A stretch of DNA of 64,000 bases from Mannheimia haemolytica (GTDB lineage: Bacteria > Pseudomonadota > Gammaproteobacteria > Enterobacterales > Pasteurellaceae): contig NZ_SMAC01000011.1 in the NCBI RefSeq assembly GCF_004342115.1, forward strand, positions 23,550 to 87,549, read 5' to 3'. Both the position numbers and the translations under genes were made by a program. Each line of letters begins with the position of its first letter. The first letter of the stretch is position 1. Shown here in pieces: positions 27,620-38,146 of the stretch. The notes below the pieces were generated by a model. That model saw only the letters and a program-made list of their open reading frames with translations. It ran no database searches and was not told where the DNA came from.

Positions 27620-30001
27620 TTAGAATGAACTACCAATGTTGAACTGGAATTGTTCAATATCATCATTATCATATTTACGAATTGGTTTCGCATAAGAGAA
27701 TGATAATGGCCCGATTGGAGACATCCATTGGAATGCAATACCGGCGGAAGCACGGAAACGTTTGAAATCACCATAGTCAGGCAAGTTCGTATATTCATCT
27801 TTCTTCCATTTTGTATGCCATGCACTTGCAGCATCAACAAAGAGAGATGTTCTTACATTGTGCTGATATTTTTCGCTCACAAATGGCGTTGGTGTGATTA
27901 ATTCCAAGCTTGCCGCAGCTAACGCATTACCACCGATAATATCATTCTTCATGCTATCAAATTTACCGGATTTTGTATTATAGTAAATTGCTTGAGGCCC
28001 AATAGCACCGTAAGAGAAACCTCTTAGTGTACCAATACCTCCGGCAGTATAAAGCTGATAGAATGGAACTTCTTTACCACCAAATCCATTAGTATAAGCA
28101 ATGCTAGCTTTCGTTGAAATTACCCATTTGTGCTCACGGTTTAACGGGTAATAATTTCTAAAGTCTGCACTGACTCGGTAATATTTATTGTCAGAGCCTG
28201 GAATTGTAATTTTACCGCCAATATTTGCAGTAGTTCCTTCAGTCGGGAAATAGCCTCTATTCAAGCTGTTGTAGTTCCAACCGAGAGAAAAATCAAAATC
28301 GTCCGCTTTGATTTTTTTGTAATAATCGGTAGCTGGATCGAACTCAAAATTCATTGATTTTACATATTTCTCACGAGTGTACTCACGTGCTGCATTTTTA
28401 ATTTTATCGTGCGTATAGCCTAAACCTAAGTAGTATGAGTTATTTTCATTTACCGGGAAGCCTAATGTGCCGTTAATACCATAGGTTTGGCGTTTATATG
28501 AAGCCACTGAATCATTGTCTGAGTTATCATAATCTTCATAGAAAATATTACCGCCTAAACTTACACCATCTTTAGTAAAGTAAGGTTCGGTATAGCCTAG
28601 GTTAACGCTGGTACCGTAGTTATTACGGGTACCATTTAGACTGATAGTTGACCCCATACCTAAGAAATTATCTTGTTTAATTCCTGCTTGATAGCTGATA
28701 CCGTTTTCCGTGCCGTACCCGATACCAAAGTTAATACTACCGGTATTGCGTTCTTTAATTTTATACACTACATCAACTTGATCGGCTGTACCTTCTACAT
28801 TTGGCATTGACATATCAACACTTTCATAGAAACCGGTTCTTTCTAAACGAGCTTTACCTAGAGAAGCTTTGTTTGTGGAAAGCCAAGCACCTTCTTGTTG
28901 GCGCATTTCACGACGTAATGTTGAATCTGCAGTGACACCATTACCTTCAAAACGGATTTTACGAACATAAAGACGACGACCGGCATCCACAACAAAACTG
29001 ATTTTTACGGTTTTATTTTCTTCATTAAATTGAGGATAAATATCTACTTTAGCTGAACCATAACCTGCGTCCCCTAAAATAGATTTAATCTCTTCTTCAA
29101 TTTGTGTAAGGTCTGATTTACGGAATAATTGACCAGGCTTGAATTCTTTTAGTAGGGCGTTGAGCTGGCTATCCATATTGGCTGTATTGCCGATAATGCG
29201 CATTTCACTGACATGGTACTGTGACCCTTCATCTAATTTATAGGTCAATGCAACTTCCGTTTTATTATCATTGAATTGAACATCGGTATCTTGGATAGCA
29301 AATTTTGCATAGCCACGATTTAAATAAAAATCTCTTAATGTTTCTAAGTCTTTTTGATAGGCGGTTTGTTCGAATTTGCTACTTTCAAAAATATTCCACC
29401 AAGAAACATCAGGTTGAATATCTAAGTTTTCTAATAATTTTTTATCAGAGAAGGCATTATTACCTTCAAACTTAATTGTTTTGGCTTTAGCAACTTCACC
29501 TTCATTAATCGCTAACTTAATATTAACGCCACCTTCGGTGTTATTCGCAACAGATGTGTCAATTTTGGCTTCATAACGGCCGGTAGAGTGATAATGTTCG
29601 ATTAGTCCTTCTTTAAAAGCTTCAAGCTTGGCAGCATCAAAAATTTCACCTTGGTTAATTAAGTTTGCCTTTAAATTTTGCTCTAAGGCATCTTTAGGAA
29701 TCGCTTGGTTACCTTCGATCTCTACCTTGCCAATAATCGGTTTTTCAGCGACTTTGATGACAAGCGTATTGCCTTCTCGTGTTGCACGAACATCTGCAAA
29801 ACGTTGTTGGCTGAATAGATGGCGGACGACATTAGATACGTCAGTATCCGTTGCTGTTTGACCTACTCTAACCGGAATAGATGAAATGATAGATTCGCCT
29901 GTTGTAGGTTGCACACCTTCAACACGAATGTCTTTTACTACGAAAGGTGCAGCAACTACACCGTTTGCAATTAAAAGAGAGGAAAGTAATAATTTTTTCA
30001 T
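27620..30001 (-). CDS. bamA: outer-membrane protein assembly factor BamA (D15/Oma87)
   Basis: BamA is the core of the machine that inserts beta-barrel proteins in the outer membrane. The 793-residue precursor begins with a signal peptide (MKKLLLSSLLIANGVVA, then APFVVKDIRVEGVQ). Five POTRA domains occupy about 20-420, followed by the Omp85 barrel with the loop-6 motif RGF (GTLRGFSYGAIGP) and a C-terminal Phe (FNIGSSF). I start at 30001, because the extra nine residues from an upstream ATG precede the signal peptide. It lies between rseP and skp, its conserved position. Confidence 0.97.
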   Translation of the reverse strand: MKKLLLSSLLIANGVVAAPFVVKDIRVEGVQPTTGESIISSIPVRVGQTATDTDVSNVVRHLFSQQRFADVRATREGNTLVIKVAEKPIIGKVEIEGNQAIPKDALEQNLKANLINQGEIFDAAKLEAFKEGLIEHYHSTGRYEAKIDTSVANNTEGGVNIKLAINEGEVAKAKTIKFEGNNAFSDKKLLENLDIQPDVSWWNIFESSKFEQTAYQKDLETLRDFYLNRGYAKFAIQDTDVQFNDNKTEVALTYKLDEGSQYHVSEMRIIGNTANMDSQLNALLKEFKPGQLFRKSDLTQIEEEIKSILGDAGYGSAKVDIYPQFNEENKTVKISFVVDAGRRLYVRKIRFEGNGVTADSTLRREMRQQEGAWLSTNKASLGKARLERTGFYESVDMSMPNVEGTADQVDVVYKIKERNTGSINFGIGYGTENGISYQAGIKQDNFLGMGSTISLNGTRNNYGTSVNLGYTEPYFTKDGVSLGGNIFYEDYDNSDNDSVASYKRQTYGINGTLGFPVNENNSYYLGLGYTHDKIKNAAREYTREKYVKSMNFEFDPATDYYKKIKADDFDFSLGWNYNSLNRGYFPTEGTTANIGGKITIPGSDNKYYRVSADFRNYYPLNREHKWVISTKASIAYTNGFGGKEVPFYQLYTAGGIGTLRGFSYGAIGPQAIYYNTKSGKFDSMKNDIIGGNALAAASLELITPTPFVSEKYQHNVRTSLFVDAASAWHTKWKKDEYTNLPDYGDFKRFRASAGIAFQWMSPIGPLSFSYAKPIRKYDNDDIEQFQFNIGSSF

Positions 30002-30115
30002 TGAAATTATCCTATGATCGTTTTGCAAAATTATTAAGAATATAGTGTAAATCCATATTATGGATTTTGATGTCAGGGTGCTTTTTGCAAAAAAGTCACC
30101 TTTTTTAACCGCTTG

Positions 30116-31426
30116 TTAAAAGTGAATTATATCGTTGGCAAAGGCGAATAACATTAAACTCAGCACGAATGCAAATCCAATTTGTTGGAATTTGAGTTGT
30201 ATTTTTTCTGATAATGCTTTTCCACGAATTGCTTCAACAGCCAATAAAACAAGTTGCCCACCATCTAAGGGTAAAAGTGGAAATAAGTTCATTACCCCCA
30301 AATTGACACTGATTAGAGCCATAAAACTAAGGTAATAAACTAAGCCGATTTCAGCTGTTGCACCGGCTCCTTTTGCCATTGAAATTGGCCCACCTAAATT
30401 TTTAATGGACAAATCACCGCTTATTAAATTACCGATAAATTGGAGTATGGTTTGGGTAAGAGACCACACTTTTTCGATACTTTTATAAAATGCGGTAAGA
30501 ATATCATATTTTAATTCGGTACGATATTTATCTGCAAGAGGCTCATAACTTGGTATTACCCCGATAATATAGCGTTCGTCTTTTTTTTCTGGTTGGACGA
30601 CAAGGTCTTTAATCTGACCTCGTTGTTCAATTTTAAGTTCAATAGGTTTACCTGCTTGTACCAGTTCAACTAAATTGAACCAATTAAATGGCTGCTGGTT
30701 AATTTGAAGAATACGATCACCTGCTTGAATACCCATTTGGCTTGCAGGAGAATTTTCGACAACTTGTTTAATTTCAGCGGTGACTTTTGCACTTTTGGGG
30801 CGAATACCTAATGCGGTTAATGGGTTTTCTTTGGCTGAGTCAATACTCCAGTTAGATAAATCGAGTTCATATTTTTGTGTTGAGTTGCCGTTGATATTTC
30901 CCTCTAACGGTACATTTTTATTGCCCACAAAACCAACTAGTGCTAAAGATGCACTTTCCCAATCTTGGATAGATTGATGACCGATTTTTGTAATTTCCAA
31001 TTCGGTAGGAATTCTTGCTTGGGAGGCGATAGTGTTTGGTAAAATTTCCCCAATAACAGGTTTAACAGTTGGAATACCGGCAATAAAAACGACCCAGTAT
31101 GCCAAAATCGCAAAAATAAAATTTGCAGCAGGACCGGCTATAATAATAAATGCACGTTGCAATACAGATTTTGTGTTAAGAGCTTGTTGAGCTGGAGCGT
31201 TGATATCCGTTTCACCATTCCACATTTGTACATAGCCGCCCAGAGGAATAAGTGAAAAAACAAATTCGGTTCCTTGTTTATCTTTTTTCTTAAATAAGAC
31301 TTTACCAAATCCGATCGAAAAACGGATCACCTTTACCCCGCATTTGCGAGCAGCCCAAAAGTGCCCGTATTCATGCACAAAAACCAGTACGCAAATTAAA
31401 ATAAAAAATGCAATGATGGACGTCAT
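30116..31426 (-). CDS. rseP: site-2 intramembrane metalloprotease RseP
   Basis: RseP cuts the anti-sigma factor RseA in the sigma-E envelope-stress pathway and clears signal peptides. The 436-residue protein has the zinc motif HEYGH (H18, E19, H22) in the first membrane helix, two periplasmic PDZ-like domains (about 115-290), and the third zinc ligand motif NLFPLLPLDGG near 395. E. coli RseP has 450. It lies 3 bp after cdsA and about 115 bp before bamA, so control of outer-membrane assembly and of the stress sensor are in one operon. Confidence 0.96.
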   Translation of the reverse strand: MTSIIAFFILICVLVFVHEYGHFWAARKCGVKVIRFSIGFGKVLFKKKDKQGTEFVFSLIPLGGYVQMWNGETDINAPAQQALNTKSVLQRAFIIIAGPAANFIFAILAYWVVFIAGIPTVKPVIGEILPNTIASQARIPTELEITKIGHQSIQDWESASLALVGFVGNKNVPLEGNINGNSTQKYELDLSNWSIDSAKENPLTALGIRPKSAKVTAEIKQVVENSPASQMGIQAGDRILQINQQPFNWFNLVELVQAGKPIELKIEQRGQIKDLVVQPEKKDERYIIGVIPSYEPLADKYRTELKYDILTAFYKSIEKVWSLTQTILQFIGNLISGDLSIKNLGGPISMAKGAGATAEIGLVYYLSFMALISVNLGVMNLFPLLPLDGGQLVLLAVEAIRGKALSEKIQLKFQQIGFAFVLSLMLFAFANDIIHF

Positions 31427-31429
31427 ATT

Positions 31430-32299
31430 CTATAGTACAAAAAAGAAGAATGTAGCAAAAAACGGAACGGCAGCGGTTAAACTATCAATACGATCTAAAA
31501 TACCTCCATGCCCAGGAATTAACTGGCTACTGTCTTTAATGCCTGCTTGGCGTTTAAACATACTTTCTGCCAAATCGCCTAAGACTGAAATAGCAACCGT
31601 ACCGACCGAAACTAAAATAAATGGGGTAGTGGCTAATGCTTTGCCGAATACATTTGCCGGTGTAAGTTGTAAAAAGGTAAAGGCAATCAAACTAGAGGTG
31701 AGTACGCCACCAATTACGCCTTCCCACGATTTACCCGGAGATACTTTTGGGGCAAGTTTTCTTTTGCCAAAGGCTCTGCCAGCAAAATAAGCACCTGAAT
31801 CAGCTCCCCAAACTAATAAACAGACGTAAAGGAATAAATAAGTTCCTTGGTATGGATCAAATGCATAATTATGGAAACGCAATGCGAGCGTGCCAATTAA
31901 AAACGGCACTAAGGTAGCAAGTCCAAATAGGAATTTAGCTGCAACAGATTTTTCCCACAGTTTTGCCGAGTTGGGGTAAGTTGCCACTAGGACAAGGGCA
32001 ATTAACCACCAAATACAGCCAATAAAGAGGATAGGGGTAGTCTCATCAGTAATAAAACGGGTGGCTCGGATATAATCAGTATTCGCAACGATCGCAAAAA
32101 GTAATAAGCAGATTGTCACCATTGCCACAATTGCACGTGGCACAGGGTGTTTAAAGCCGGCAAATTGAGCCCATTCCCACATTGCAGCCACAACAATTGC
32201 CGATAACACTAAAGTTAAAGGAAGTGGTGAGAGCCAAAATATGGCAGCCAGCACGGCAATAATCATAATAATCGCTGAAAGTACACGTTCTTTAAGCAT
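31430..32299 (-). CDS. cdsA: phosphatidate cytidylyltransferase CdsA
   Basis: CdsA makes CDP-diacylglycerol, the precursor of all phospholipids. The 289-residue integral membrane protein (E. coli 285) has about eight membrane helices and the family signature near the C-terminus, KRQAGIKDSSQLIPGHGGIL with the following DRIDS. The segment PKVSPGKSWEGVIGGV is also diagnostic. It follows uppS by 23 bp and lies 3 bp before rseP, the conserved uppS-cdsA-rseP-bamA order. Confidence 0.96.
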   Translation of the reverse strand: MLKERVLSAIIMIIAVLAAIFWLSPLPLTLVLSAIVVAAMWEWAQFAGFKHPVPRAIVAMVTICLLLFAIVANTDYIRATRFITDETTPILFIGCIWWLIALVLVATYPNSAKLWEKSVAAKFLFGLATLVPFLIGTLALRFHNYAFDPYQGTYLFLYVCLLVWGADSGAYFAGRAFGKRKLAPKVSPGKSWEGVIGGVLTSSLIAFTFLQLTPANVFGKALATTPFILVSVGTVAISVLGDLAESMFKRQAGIKDSSQLIPGHGGILDRIDSLTAAVPFFATFFFFVL

Positions 32300-32322
32300 T
32301 GTATTTCCTTATTCTTTTTATA

Positions 32323-33036
32323 TTAACAACCACCGAATCGGCGTTCACGTTGCTGATAAGCATAAATTGCATCACTAAAAGCCTCATCATTAAAATCAGG
32401 CCATAAAACCGGGCTAAAAAACAGCTCGGCATAAGCAATTTGCCATAATAGAAAATTGCTGATCCGCTGCTCGCCACTGGTTCGAATTAATAAATCCACT
32501 TGCGGCTGGTTTTCTGTCACTAAATGTTGTTGAAACAATGCTGGTGTAATCTGCTCCACAGCAAGTTGTTCAGATTTAACGTGTACTGCTAGTTGTTGAG
32601 CAGCTTGAACAATATCCCAGTAACCACCATAGTTGGCAGCAATGTTTAAGATTAGCCCAGTATTGTTTTCGGTTAATTTTTCCGATTCGGCAATGCGTTT
32701 TTGTAAATTTTCGCTAAAGGCGGATTTATCGCCTATAATCTTTAAGCGAATATTATTTTTATGTAATTTTTTAACTTCAGAATCTAAAGCTTTCATAAAC
32801 AGAGACATTAAAGCTGAAACTTCAGTTTCTGGTCTGCTCCAATTCTCACTGCTAAATGCGTAGAGGGTTAAAACTTGGATATGATGCTTTGCTGCAAAAC
32901 TAACTGCAGAACGAACTGCCTTTACACCATTCTGATGACCAAAAATGCGTAATTTTCCTTTCTGCTTAGCCCATCTGCCATTGCCATCCATAATAATGGC
33001 AACGTGCTTAGGCATATTTTGAGGATCGAAGTTCAC
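32323..33036 (-). CDS. uppS: undecaprenyl diphosphate synthase UppS
   Basis: UppS elongates farnesyl diphosphate with eight isopentenyl units to the C55 carrier used for peptidoglycan and O-antigen. The 237-residue protein has the signature [14 protein letters not shown] with the catalytic D17, the SSENWSRP block and the C-terminal [15 protein letters not shown] region. E. coli UppS has 253. It is the first gene of the eight-gene envelope operon; dxr and frr, which often precede it, are not here. Confidence 0.96.
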   Translation of the reverse strand: MNFDPQNMPKHVAIIMDGNGRWAKQKGKLRIFGHQNGVKAVRSAVSFAAKHHIQVLTLYAFSSENWSRPETEVSALMSLFMKALDSEVKKLHKNNIRLKIIGDKSAFSENLQKRIAESEKLTENNTGLILNIAANYGGYWDIVQAAQQLAVHVKSEQLAVEQITPALFQQHLVTENQPQVDLLIRTSGEQRISNFLLWQIAYAELFFSPVLWPDFNDEAFSDAIYAYQQRERRFGGC

Positions 33037-33146
33037 AGAATTTTACTCACTAAAATAATAAATTAAGCTAAAAATAGTCGTAACTATACCATAGGATAAG
33101 CCAGAGTGGAATTGACAAGCGATGTTTGCAAAGGTTTTATTTAACC

Positions 33147-33178
33147 AAAAAGCATTAAAGTGAGAGGCTTTAATGCTT
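33147..33178 (-). terminator. rho-independent terminator of gloB
   Basis: AAGCATTAAAG and CTTTAATGCTT form an 11-bp stem with a 7-nt loop; on the minus strand it is followed by TTTTGG. It separates gloB from the uppS promoter region. Confidence 0.82.
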
Positions 33179-33194
33179 AATTAGAAATATGAGG

Positions 33195-33902
33195 TTAAAA
33201 ATTGTCTTTTTGCTGACGAAGTGCAATAAATTCGGCTAAATCGACCGCTTGCATAAACGGGTTCACCTGCATTTCCAAGCCAATAGTGGTTGGCAAAGTC
33301 GGTTTGTTTTGCGAACGTAAAAGATCAACCTGTTCTTGATATTCCGATAATACACAGCTTGGTGGTAGAACCGCTTCTGCAAATTTCAAATTGCTCTTGG
33401 TGTATTCGTGAGCCGGGTAGGCTTTAACCGAGTTAGGCAGATTTTTAAAGCGTTGTAACGCATCAAATTGGGCTTGGTAATCACCGGTGAAAACCCGCCC
33501 GCAACCGCCGGAGAATAACGCATCGCCACAAAACAGATAATCATAGCCAAATAAATAACTGATATGCCCTGCGGTATGCCCACCACTTTCAATAATCCTT
33601 ACATCATAACCAAACAGGCTGATATGTTGTTCAGGCGAGACAATCACATTGGCAAATTCAGCCACTTCTTGCGGACCATAAACAGGGATATTCGGATATT
33701 GCTCAACAATACCACTCACCCCATCAGTATGGTCGTGGTGATTATGGGTAATCAAGATAGCGGTTAAATTTAACGCATTTTTTGCAATAAAGTTTAATGC
33801 TGGCTGATGTTCTGATGGATCAATAATAATCACATCTTGCCCGTTACGGATTGCCCAAATGTAATTATCTTTTAATGCCGGAATGGGAGTGATCTGGAGC
33901 AT
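33195..33902 (-). CDS. gloB: hydroxyacylglutathione hydrolase (glyoxalase II)
   Basis: GloB hydrolyses S-D-lactoylglutathione, completing methylglyoxal detoxification. The 235-residue protein has the metallo-beta-lactamase motif THNHHDHTDG (H53-D57-H58), GHTAGHISYLF, and CGDALFSGGCGRVFTGD with the bridging Asp, ending in the helical substrate-binding domain with PAHEYTKSNLKFA. E. coli GloB has 251. The start at 33902 (MLQITPIPALKDNYIWAI) matches the family; the longer frame to 33959 runs through the 3' end of the 4.5S RNA gene. Confidence 0.95.
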   Translation of the reverse strand: MLQITPIPALKDNYIWAIRNGQDVIIIDPSEHQPALNFIAKNALNLTAILITHNHHDHTDGVSGIVEQYPNIPVYGPQEVAEFANVIVSPEQHISLFGYDVRIIESGGHTAGHISYLFGYDYLFCGDALFSGGCGRVFTGDYQAQFDALQRFKNLPNSVKAYPAHEYTKSNLKFAEAVLPPSCVLSEYQEQVDLLRSQNKPTLPTTIGLEMQVNPFMQAVDLAEFIALRQQKDNF

Positions 33903-33929
33903 AACGTTCTCCTGATAGAACTGAAAAAA

Positions 33930-34040
33930 GGGTGGGGCATTACCAGCCACCCTCGGCACACGGAAATTTCAACCCAGACTGCTTTCTTCCGAACCTGATC
34001 AAGTAAGCTGAACACCATTGCGAGGAACCAATAACGCCCC
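33930..34040 (-). ncRNA. ffs: 4.5S signal recognition particle RNA
   Basis: The minus-strand transcript starts GGGGCGTTATTGGTTCC and ends GGTAATGCCCCACCC before a run of T. It contains the conserved apical domain: ATCAGGTTCGGAAGAAAGCA (the GGAA tetraloop with flanking asymmetric and symmetric loops; E. coli has AGGTCCGGAAGGAAGCAGCC) and GTGTGCCGAGGGTGGCTGG, matching E. coli 4.5S RNA nearly base for base in the core. The ends pair (GGGGC with GCCCC). About 111 nt. It binds Ffh to target nascent membrane proteins. The terminator T-run is at 33924-33929 and gloB starts 28 bp further on. Confidence 0.95.
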
Positions 34041-34046
34041 ATCGAA

Positions 34047-34078
34047 TTACGCAAGCTTGCGTAAGGCCTCACATTATA
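34047..34078 (-). promoter_or_regulatory. ffs -10 element and palindromic 5' leader
   Basis: On the minus strand a perfect TATAAT (34073-34078), with TTGTCT 16 bp upstream, is followed by a perfect 18-bp palindrome TTACGCAAGCTTGCGTAA (34047-34064) before the mature 5' end at 34040. The transcript would carry a leader of about 25-30 nt, like the E. coli precursor that RNase P trims. Confidence 0.75.
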
Positions 34079-34189
34079 GATAAATTTAAAAATAAGACAA
34101 GAACGAATTTTGCAAGCGGTTATTTTATGTTAGAAATTTGCGTAAAATAACGCTTGATTCTTTAATTTTCAGGCGAAAATCATTGGCAC

Positions 34190-35191
34190 TCAGGCTATAT
34201 ATTGTAGCGGATATAAATCTAATTTATCCATTAATTGGCGATCATGATCTTCTTCCGGATTTTCTGTAGTAAGTAATTTATCGCCATAGAAAATAGAATT
34301 TGCTCCTGCCATAAAACAGAGGGCTTGCATTGCCTCCGGCATAGTAGTTCTGCCAGCAGAAAGTCGGACAAAGCTTTGAGGCATAGTAATTCTTGCTACC
34401 GCAATGGTACGAACAAATTCTGTCCAGTCTAAATCTTCGGCATTGGTAAGCGGTGTACCTTCTACTTTAATCAACTGATTAATCGGTACGCTTTCAGGTT
34501 GAGGATCGAGGTTAGCGAGGCTTGCAATTAGGCCTGCTCGCTCGGGGCGGGTTTCGTTCATTCCCACAATACCGCCACAGCAAACTTTCAAGCCGGCATT
34601 GCGAACTTTACCTAAAGTGTCCATTCGATCTTCGTGATTTCGGGTATGGATAATTTTGTTATAGCGTTCAGGGTCGGTATCTAAATTATGGTTGTAGTAA
34701 TCCAGTCCTGCTTGCTTTAATTCTTCTGCCATTCCCTCTTCAAGCATACCGAAAGTACCACAGGTTTCTAGCCCCAATGATTTCACCGCATTGATGATTT
34801 CTGAGACTACTTTAATATCTTTAGGCCTAGGTCCTCGCCACGCAGCCCCCATACAAAAGCGGCTTGCTCCACGCTCTTTGGCAATTTTAGCTTTTTCTAC
34901 AATCGTCTCTACATCAAGCATTGTTTGCTTTTCTATTCCCGTATCATAGCGGGCAGATTGGGGGCAATATTCGCAATCTTCCGGACAGCCTCCTGTTTTA
35001 ATTGAGAGTAACGTTGAAAGCTGGATCGCATTAGCATCAAAATTTTCACGGTGAACTTGTGCCGCTCTAAACACTAAATCCATAAACGGCAGATCAAATA
35101 GTTCTTCCACTTGGCATTTTCGCCAATATTGTGCTGTTGGGTGTGGGGTAAGCTCATCTTTGGCTTTCAGCCTTAATTGGAATGTTGTCAT
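34190..35191 (-). CDS. bioB: biotin synthase
   Basis: BioB is a radical-SAM enzyme that inserts sulfur into dethiobiotin. The 333-residue protein has the cluster motif C69-PED-C73-EY-C76 for the SAM-binding [4Fe-4S] cluster and further conserved residues for the second cluster ([48 protein letters not shown], in parts). E. coli BioB has 346. It stands alone, without bioA/F/C/D, downstream of pckA with a terminator between. Confidence 0.97.
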   Translation of the reverse strand: MTTFQLRLKAKDELTPHPTAQYWRKCQVEELFDLPFMDLVFRAAQVHRENFDANAIQLSTLLSIKTGGCPEDCEYCPQSARYDTGIEKQTMLDVETIVEKAKIAKERGASRFCMGAAWRGPRPKDIKVVSEIINAVKSLGLETCGTFGMLEEGMAEELKQAGLDYYNHNLDTDPERYNKIIHTRNHEDRMDTLGKVRNAGLKVCCGGIVGMNETRPERAGLIASLANLDPQPESVPINQLIKVEGTPLTNAEDLDWTEFVRTIAVARITMPQSFVRLSAGRTTMPEAMQALCFMAGANSIFYGDKLLTTENPEEDHDRQLMDKLDLYPLQYIA

Positions 35192-35211
35192 TATTGTACT
35201 TCTCCTTTATA

Positions 35212-35245
35212 CAAAAGGACTAAACCTCATTCAAGGTTTAGTCCT
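35212..35245 (-). terminator. rho-independent terminator of pckA
   Basis: AGGACTAAACCT and AGGTTTAGTCCT make a perfect 12-bp stem with a 6-nt loop, followed on the minus strand by TTTTG. It lies between pckA and bioB. Confidence 0.88.
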
Positions 35246-35283
35246 AAACTAATTTTTTAGCGATTATAACTTATAATTACAAC

Positions 35284-36891
35284 TTATAACTTCGGACCAG
35301 CAGCAATTAATGCTTTGCCTTCCTCGTTGGTCGCATATTTTTCAAAGTTTTTCACAAATCTGCCAGCTAAATCTTCTGCTTTAGCTTGCCATTGTGCTTT
35401 GTCTTCATAAGTGTTACGAGGGTCTAAAATGTGGGTTTCTACACCCGGTAACGCAGTTGGAATTGCTAAATTGAAGATTGGTAATGTACTCATTTCCGCT
35501 TTCTCAATTGAGCCGTCTAAGATGGCATCAATAATACCCCGTGTATCTTTAATCGAAATACGTTTACCTGTGCCGTTCCAACCGGTATTCACTAAATAGG
35601 CTTCCGCACCGGCTGCTTCCATACGTTTCACTAACACTTCAGCATATTGTGTCGGGTGGAGTGATAAGAACGCCGCACCGAAACAAGCAGAGAAAGTTGG
35701 GGTTGGCTCAGTAATACCACGCTCTGTACCTGCTAATTTTGCGGTAAAGCCTGATAAGAAGTAGTATTTAGTTTGTTCAGGCGTTAATTTAGACACCGGT
35801 GGCAATACGCCGAATGCATCTGCCGTTAAGAAAATCACTTTTTTAGCGTGTCCTGCTTTTGACGGCACGGCAATATTATCAATATGATAAATCGGATAGC
35901 TCACACGGGTATTTTCTGTTTTTGATTTATCATCAAAATCAATAGTGCCATCTTCACGCACAACCACGTTTTCTAATAACGCATCACGGCGGATTGCACG
36001 ATAAATATCCGGCTCGTTTTCAATAGAAAGGTTGATGGTTTTCGCATAGCAACCACCTTCATAGTTAAATACGCCGTTTTCGTCCCAACCGTGTTCATCG
36101 TCACCAATCAATTTGCGTTTCGGATCGGTTGATAGTGTCGTTTTACCGGTTCCTGATAAACCAAAGAAAACCGCCACATCACCTTCTTCGCCCACATTGG
36201 CTGAACAGTGCATTGAAGCGACACCTTTTAATGGTAAGAAGTAGTTCATCATAGAGAACATACCTTTTTTCATCTCACCACCGTACCAAGTACCGCCAAT
36301 GATCTGAACACCTTCTGTGATATTAAATGCCACAAAGTTTTCTGAATTTAAGCCTTGCTCTTTCCAGTTCGGGTTAGTTACTTGGGAACCGTTCATTACC
36401 ACAAAATCCGGTTTGAAATCTTTTAATTCTTCTTCTGTTGGACGAATAAACATATTTTTCACAAAGTGAGCTTGCCACGCAACTTGGGTAATAATACGCA
36501 CATTGATGCGATGCTCAGGGCTTGCACCACAGAAAGCATCAATAATAAATAAACGCTTATTAGATAACTCATCGGTCACTAAGGTTTTTAAACTTTGCCA
36601 AGTAGATTGAGTCATCGGTTTATTATCATTTTTAGCTGCATCAGATGTCCACCAGACGGTATCTTTTGTCGTTTCATCTAATACGATATATTTATCTTTC
36701 GGCGAACGCCCCGTGAAAATGCCGGTATCTACCGCTACTGCGCCTAAATTTGTTAGGACGCCTTTTTCATAACCTTTAAGATCCGATTTCATCTCTTCTT
36801 CAAACAGTTGCTCATAGCTAGGGTTACGCACGATTTCTTTTACATTTGTAATGCCTAAGTCTGCAAGTTCTTGTTCAATACGATTTAACAT
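35284..36891 (-). CDS. pckA: phosphoenolpyruvate carboxykinase (ATP)
   Basis: PckA interconverts oxaloacetate and PEP; in Pasteurellaceae it is often used in the carboxylating direction for succinate production. The 535-residue protein (E. coli 540) has [19 protein letters not shown], the kinase P-loop [12 protein letters not shown] (about 243-254), LIGDDEHGW, and [11 protein letters not shown]. The 274-bp spacer up to ftsB holds A/T-rich promoter sequence and one uptake signal (ACAAGCGGT near 37078); I see no convincing CRP site there. Confidence 0.97.
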   Translation of the reverse strand: MLNRIEQELADLGITNVKEIVRNPSYEQLFEEEMKSDLKGYEKGVLTNLGAVAVDTGIFTGRSPKDKYIVLDETTKDTVWWTSDAAKNDNKPMTQSTWQSLKTLVTDELSNKRLFIIDAFCGASPEHRINVRIITQVAWQAHFVKNMFIRPTEEELKDFKPDFVVMNGSQVTNPNWKEQGLNSENFVAFNITEGVQIIGGTWYGGEMKKGMFSMMNYFLPLKGVASMHCSANVGEEGDVAVFFGLSGTGKTTLSTDPKRKLIGDDEHGWDENGVFNYEGGCYAKTINLSIENEPDIYRAIRRDALLENVVVREDGTIDFDDKSKTENTRVSYPIYHIDNIAVPSKAGHAKKVIFLTADAFGVLPPVSKLTPEQTKYYFLSGFTAKLAGTERGITEPTPTFSACFGAAFLSLHPTQYAEVLVKRMEAAGAEAYLVNTGWNGTGKRISIKDTRGIIDAILDGSIEKAEMSTLPIFNLAIPTALPGVETHILDPRNTYEDKAQWQAKAEDLAGRFVKNFEKYATNEEGKALIAAGPKL

Positions 36892-37165
36892 AGTGGTTAC
36901 CTCATAATAGTTATAAATTTAAAACTGGGTTGATTATACGAAAATTGAAAAATAAAAAATGTTACATACTTCAAATTTTTGACATTTAGTTTAAAAAAAC
37001 CGCTTTAAAATACGCATTTGTTTGTTTTATATCAATTTTTCGAATACATTTAGCACTATCCATCGCCTGTTTAAGTAACAAGCGGTAAGATTTTTAGAAT
37101 TTTTTGCAAATTCAAGGTAAAATCAACCCGCTTAGTTCATTACTATTTCATATAAGAGAAAATAA

Positions 37166-37444
37166 ATGCGTTTATTAATTACTTTTTTTGCCCTATTACT
37201 CGGCTTTTTCCAATATAGCTTTTGGTTTGGAAAAAATGGTTGGAGTGATTATCAAGAAGTGCAAGAAGAAATTGCTTTATTAAAAGTAGAAAACACAAAG
37301 CTTACTTCACGCAATAAACTAATTGAAGCCGAAATTTACGATTTAAAGAACGGCGTAGATGCACTTGAAGAGAGAGCAAGACTTGAACGAGAAATGGTAA
37401 AAGAGAACGAGATTTTCTACCGAATTGTACCAAAAAACAAATAA
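37166..37444 (+). CDS. ftsB: cell division protein FtsB
   Basis: FtsB is a bitopic septal protein that forms a complex with FtsL and FtsQ. The 92-residue protein has a single N-terminal membrane helix ([20 protein letters not shown]), then a coiled coil (about 30-65, with [13 protein letters not shown]) and the conserved [20 protein letters not shown] end. E. coli FtsB has 103. It is followed by ispD (17-bp gap) and ispF, the conserved ftsB-ispD-ispF order. Confidence 0.95.
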   Translation: MRLLITFFALLLGFFQYSFWFGKNGWSDYQEVQEEIALLKVENTKLTSRNKLIEAEIYDLKNGVDALEERARLEREMVKENEIFYRIVPKNK

Positions 37445-37461
37445 TACATAATTGATATATT

Positions 37462-38145
37462 ATGAAGCGAAAAATTATTGCAGTAATTCCGGCGTCAGGA
37501 GTTGGTAGCCGGATGCAAGCAGAAAAACCAAAACAATATTTACAATTAAAGGGTAAGACTATCTTAGAGCATACAGTGTCTATTTTTCTTGAACACCCTC
37601 ATGTTGAAAAAGTGATTGTAGCGGTGGCAAGAAAAGACCCTTTTTATTCCACATTGGAACTCCTAAAATCCCCTAAGATCCAACTTGTTTTTGGAGGAGA
37701 AACGAGAGCAGATTCAGTGCTAAATGCCTTACAGGAAATCAACACTGAAAATGCTTGGGCATTAGTTCACGATGCAGCTCGCCCTTGCCTCAAGCGGTCA
37801 GATTTAGATAAACTTTTGCAAATTAACGATCCGCAAGGTGGCATTCTCGCCATTCCAGCGGTAGATACGATGAAAAGAGCAAACGGCACGAAAATCGCAC
37901 ACACAGAAGATCGCTCAACCTTATGGCACGCTTTAACCCCACAATTTTTTCCTGCTCAAGCATTAAAACAAGCATTATCCTCTGCTTTTGCCAATAAGCT
38001 TCAGGTAACAGACGAAGCATCTGCAATGGAGCTTGCAGGCTACCAGCCACAATTGGTTTCAGGTAGAAGTGATAATATCAAAATCACTCGCCCTGAAGAT
38101 TTAGCCTTAGCGGAATTTTACCTTACACATAATTTGGAGAACTAA
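37462..38145 (+). CDS. ispD: 2-C-methyl-D-erythritol 4-phosphate cytidylyltransferase
   Basis: IspD makes CDP-methylerythritol in the MEP isoprenoid pathway. The 227-residue protein (E. coli 236) has the nucleotide-binding start [19 protein letters not shown], the [10 protein letters not shown] motif (about 100) and the C-terminal [15 protein letters not shown]. It lies 1 bp before ispF. Both feed isopentenyl units to UppS, whose gene lies elsewhere in this window. Confidence 0.96.
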   Translation: MKRKIIAVIPASGVGSRMQAEKPKQYLQLKGKTILEHTVSIFLEHPHVEKVIVAVARKDPFYSTLELLKSPKIQLVFGGETRADSVLNALQEINTENAWALVHDAARPCLKRSDLDKLLQINDPQGGILAIPAVDTMKRANGTKIAHTEDRSTLWHALTPQFFPAQALKQALSSAFANKLQVTDEASAMELAGYQPQLVSGRSDNIKITRPEDLALAEFYLTHNLEN

Positions 38146-38146
38146 A

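Noticed and set aside
31344..31790. 148-codon open frame opposite rseP and cdsA
   Set aside because: It crosses two well-supported genes on the other strand and lacks protein-like sequence.
33903..34072. Open frame of 66 residues (33872-34072) and the long N-terminal extension of gloB
   Set aside because: Both run through the 4.5S RNA gene, whose RNA motifs explain the sequence.
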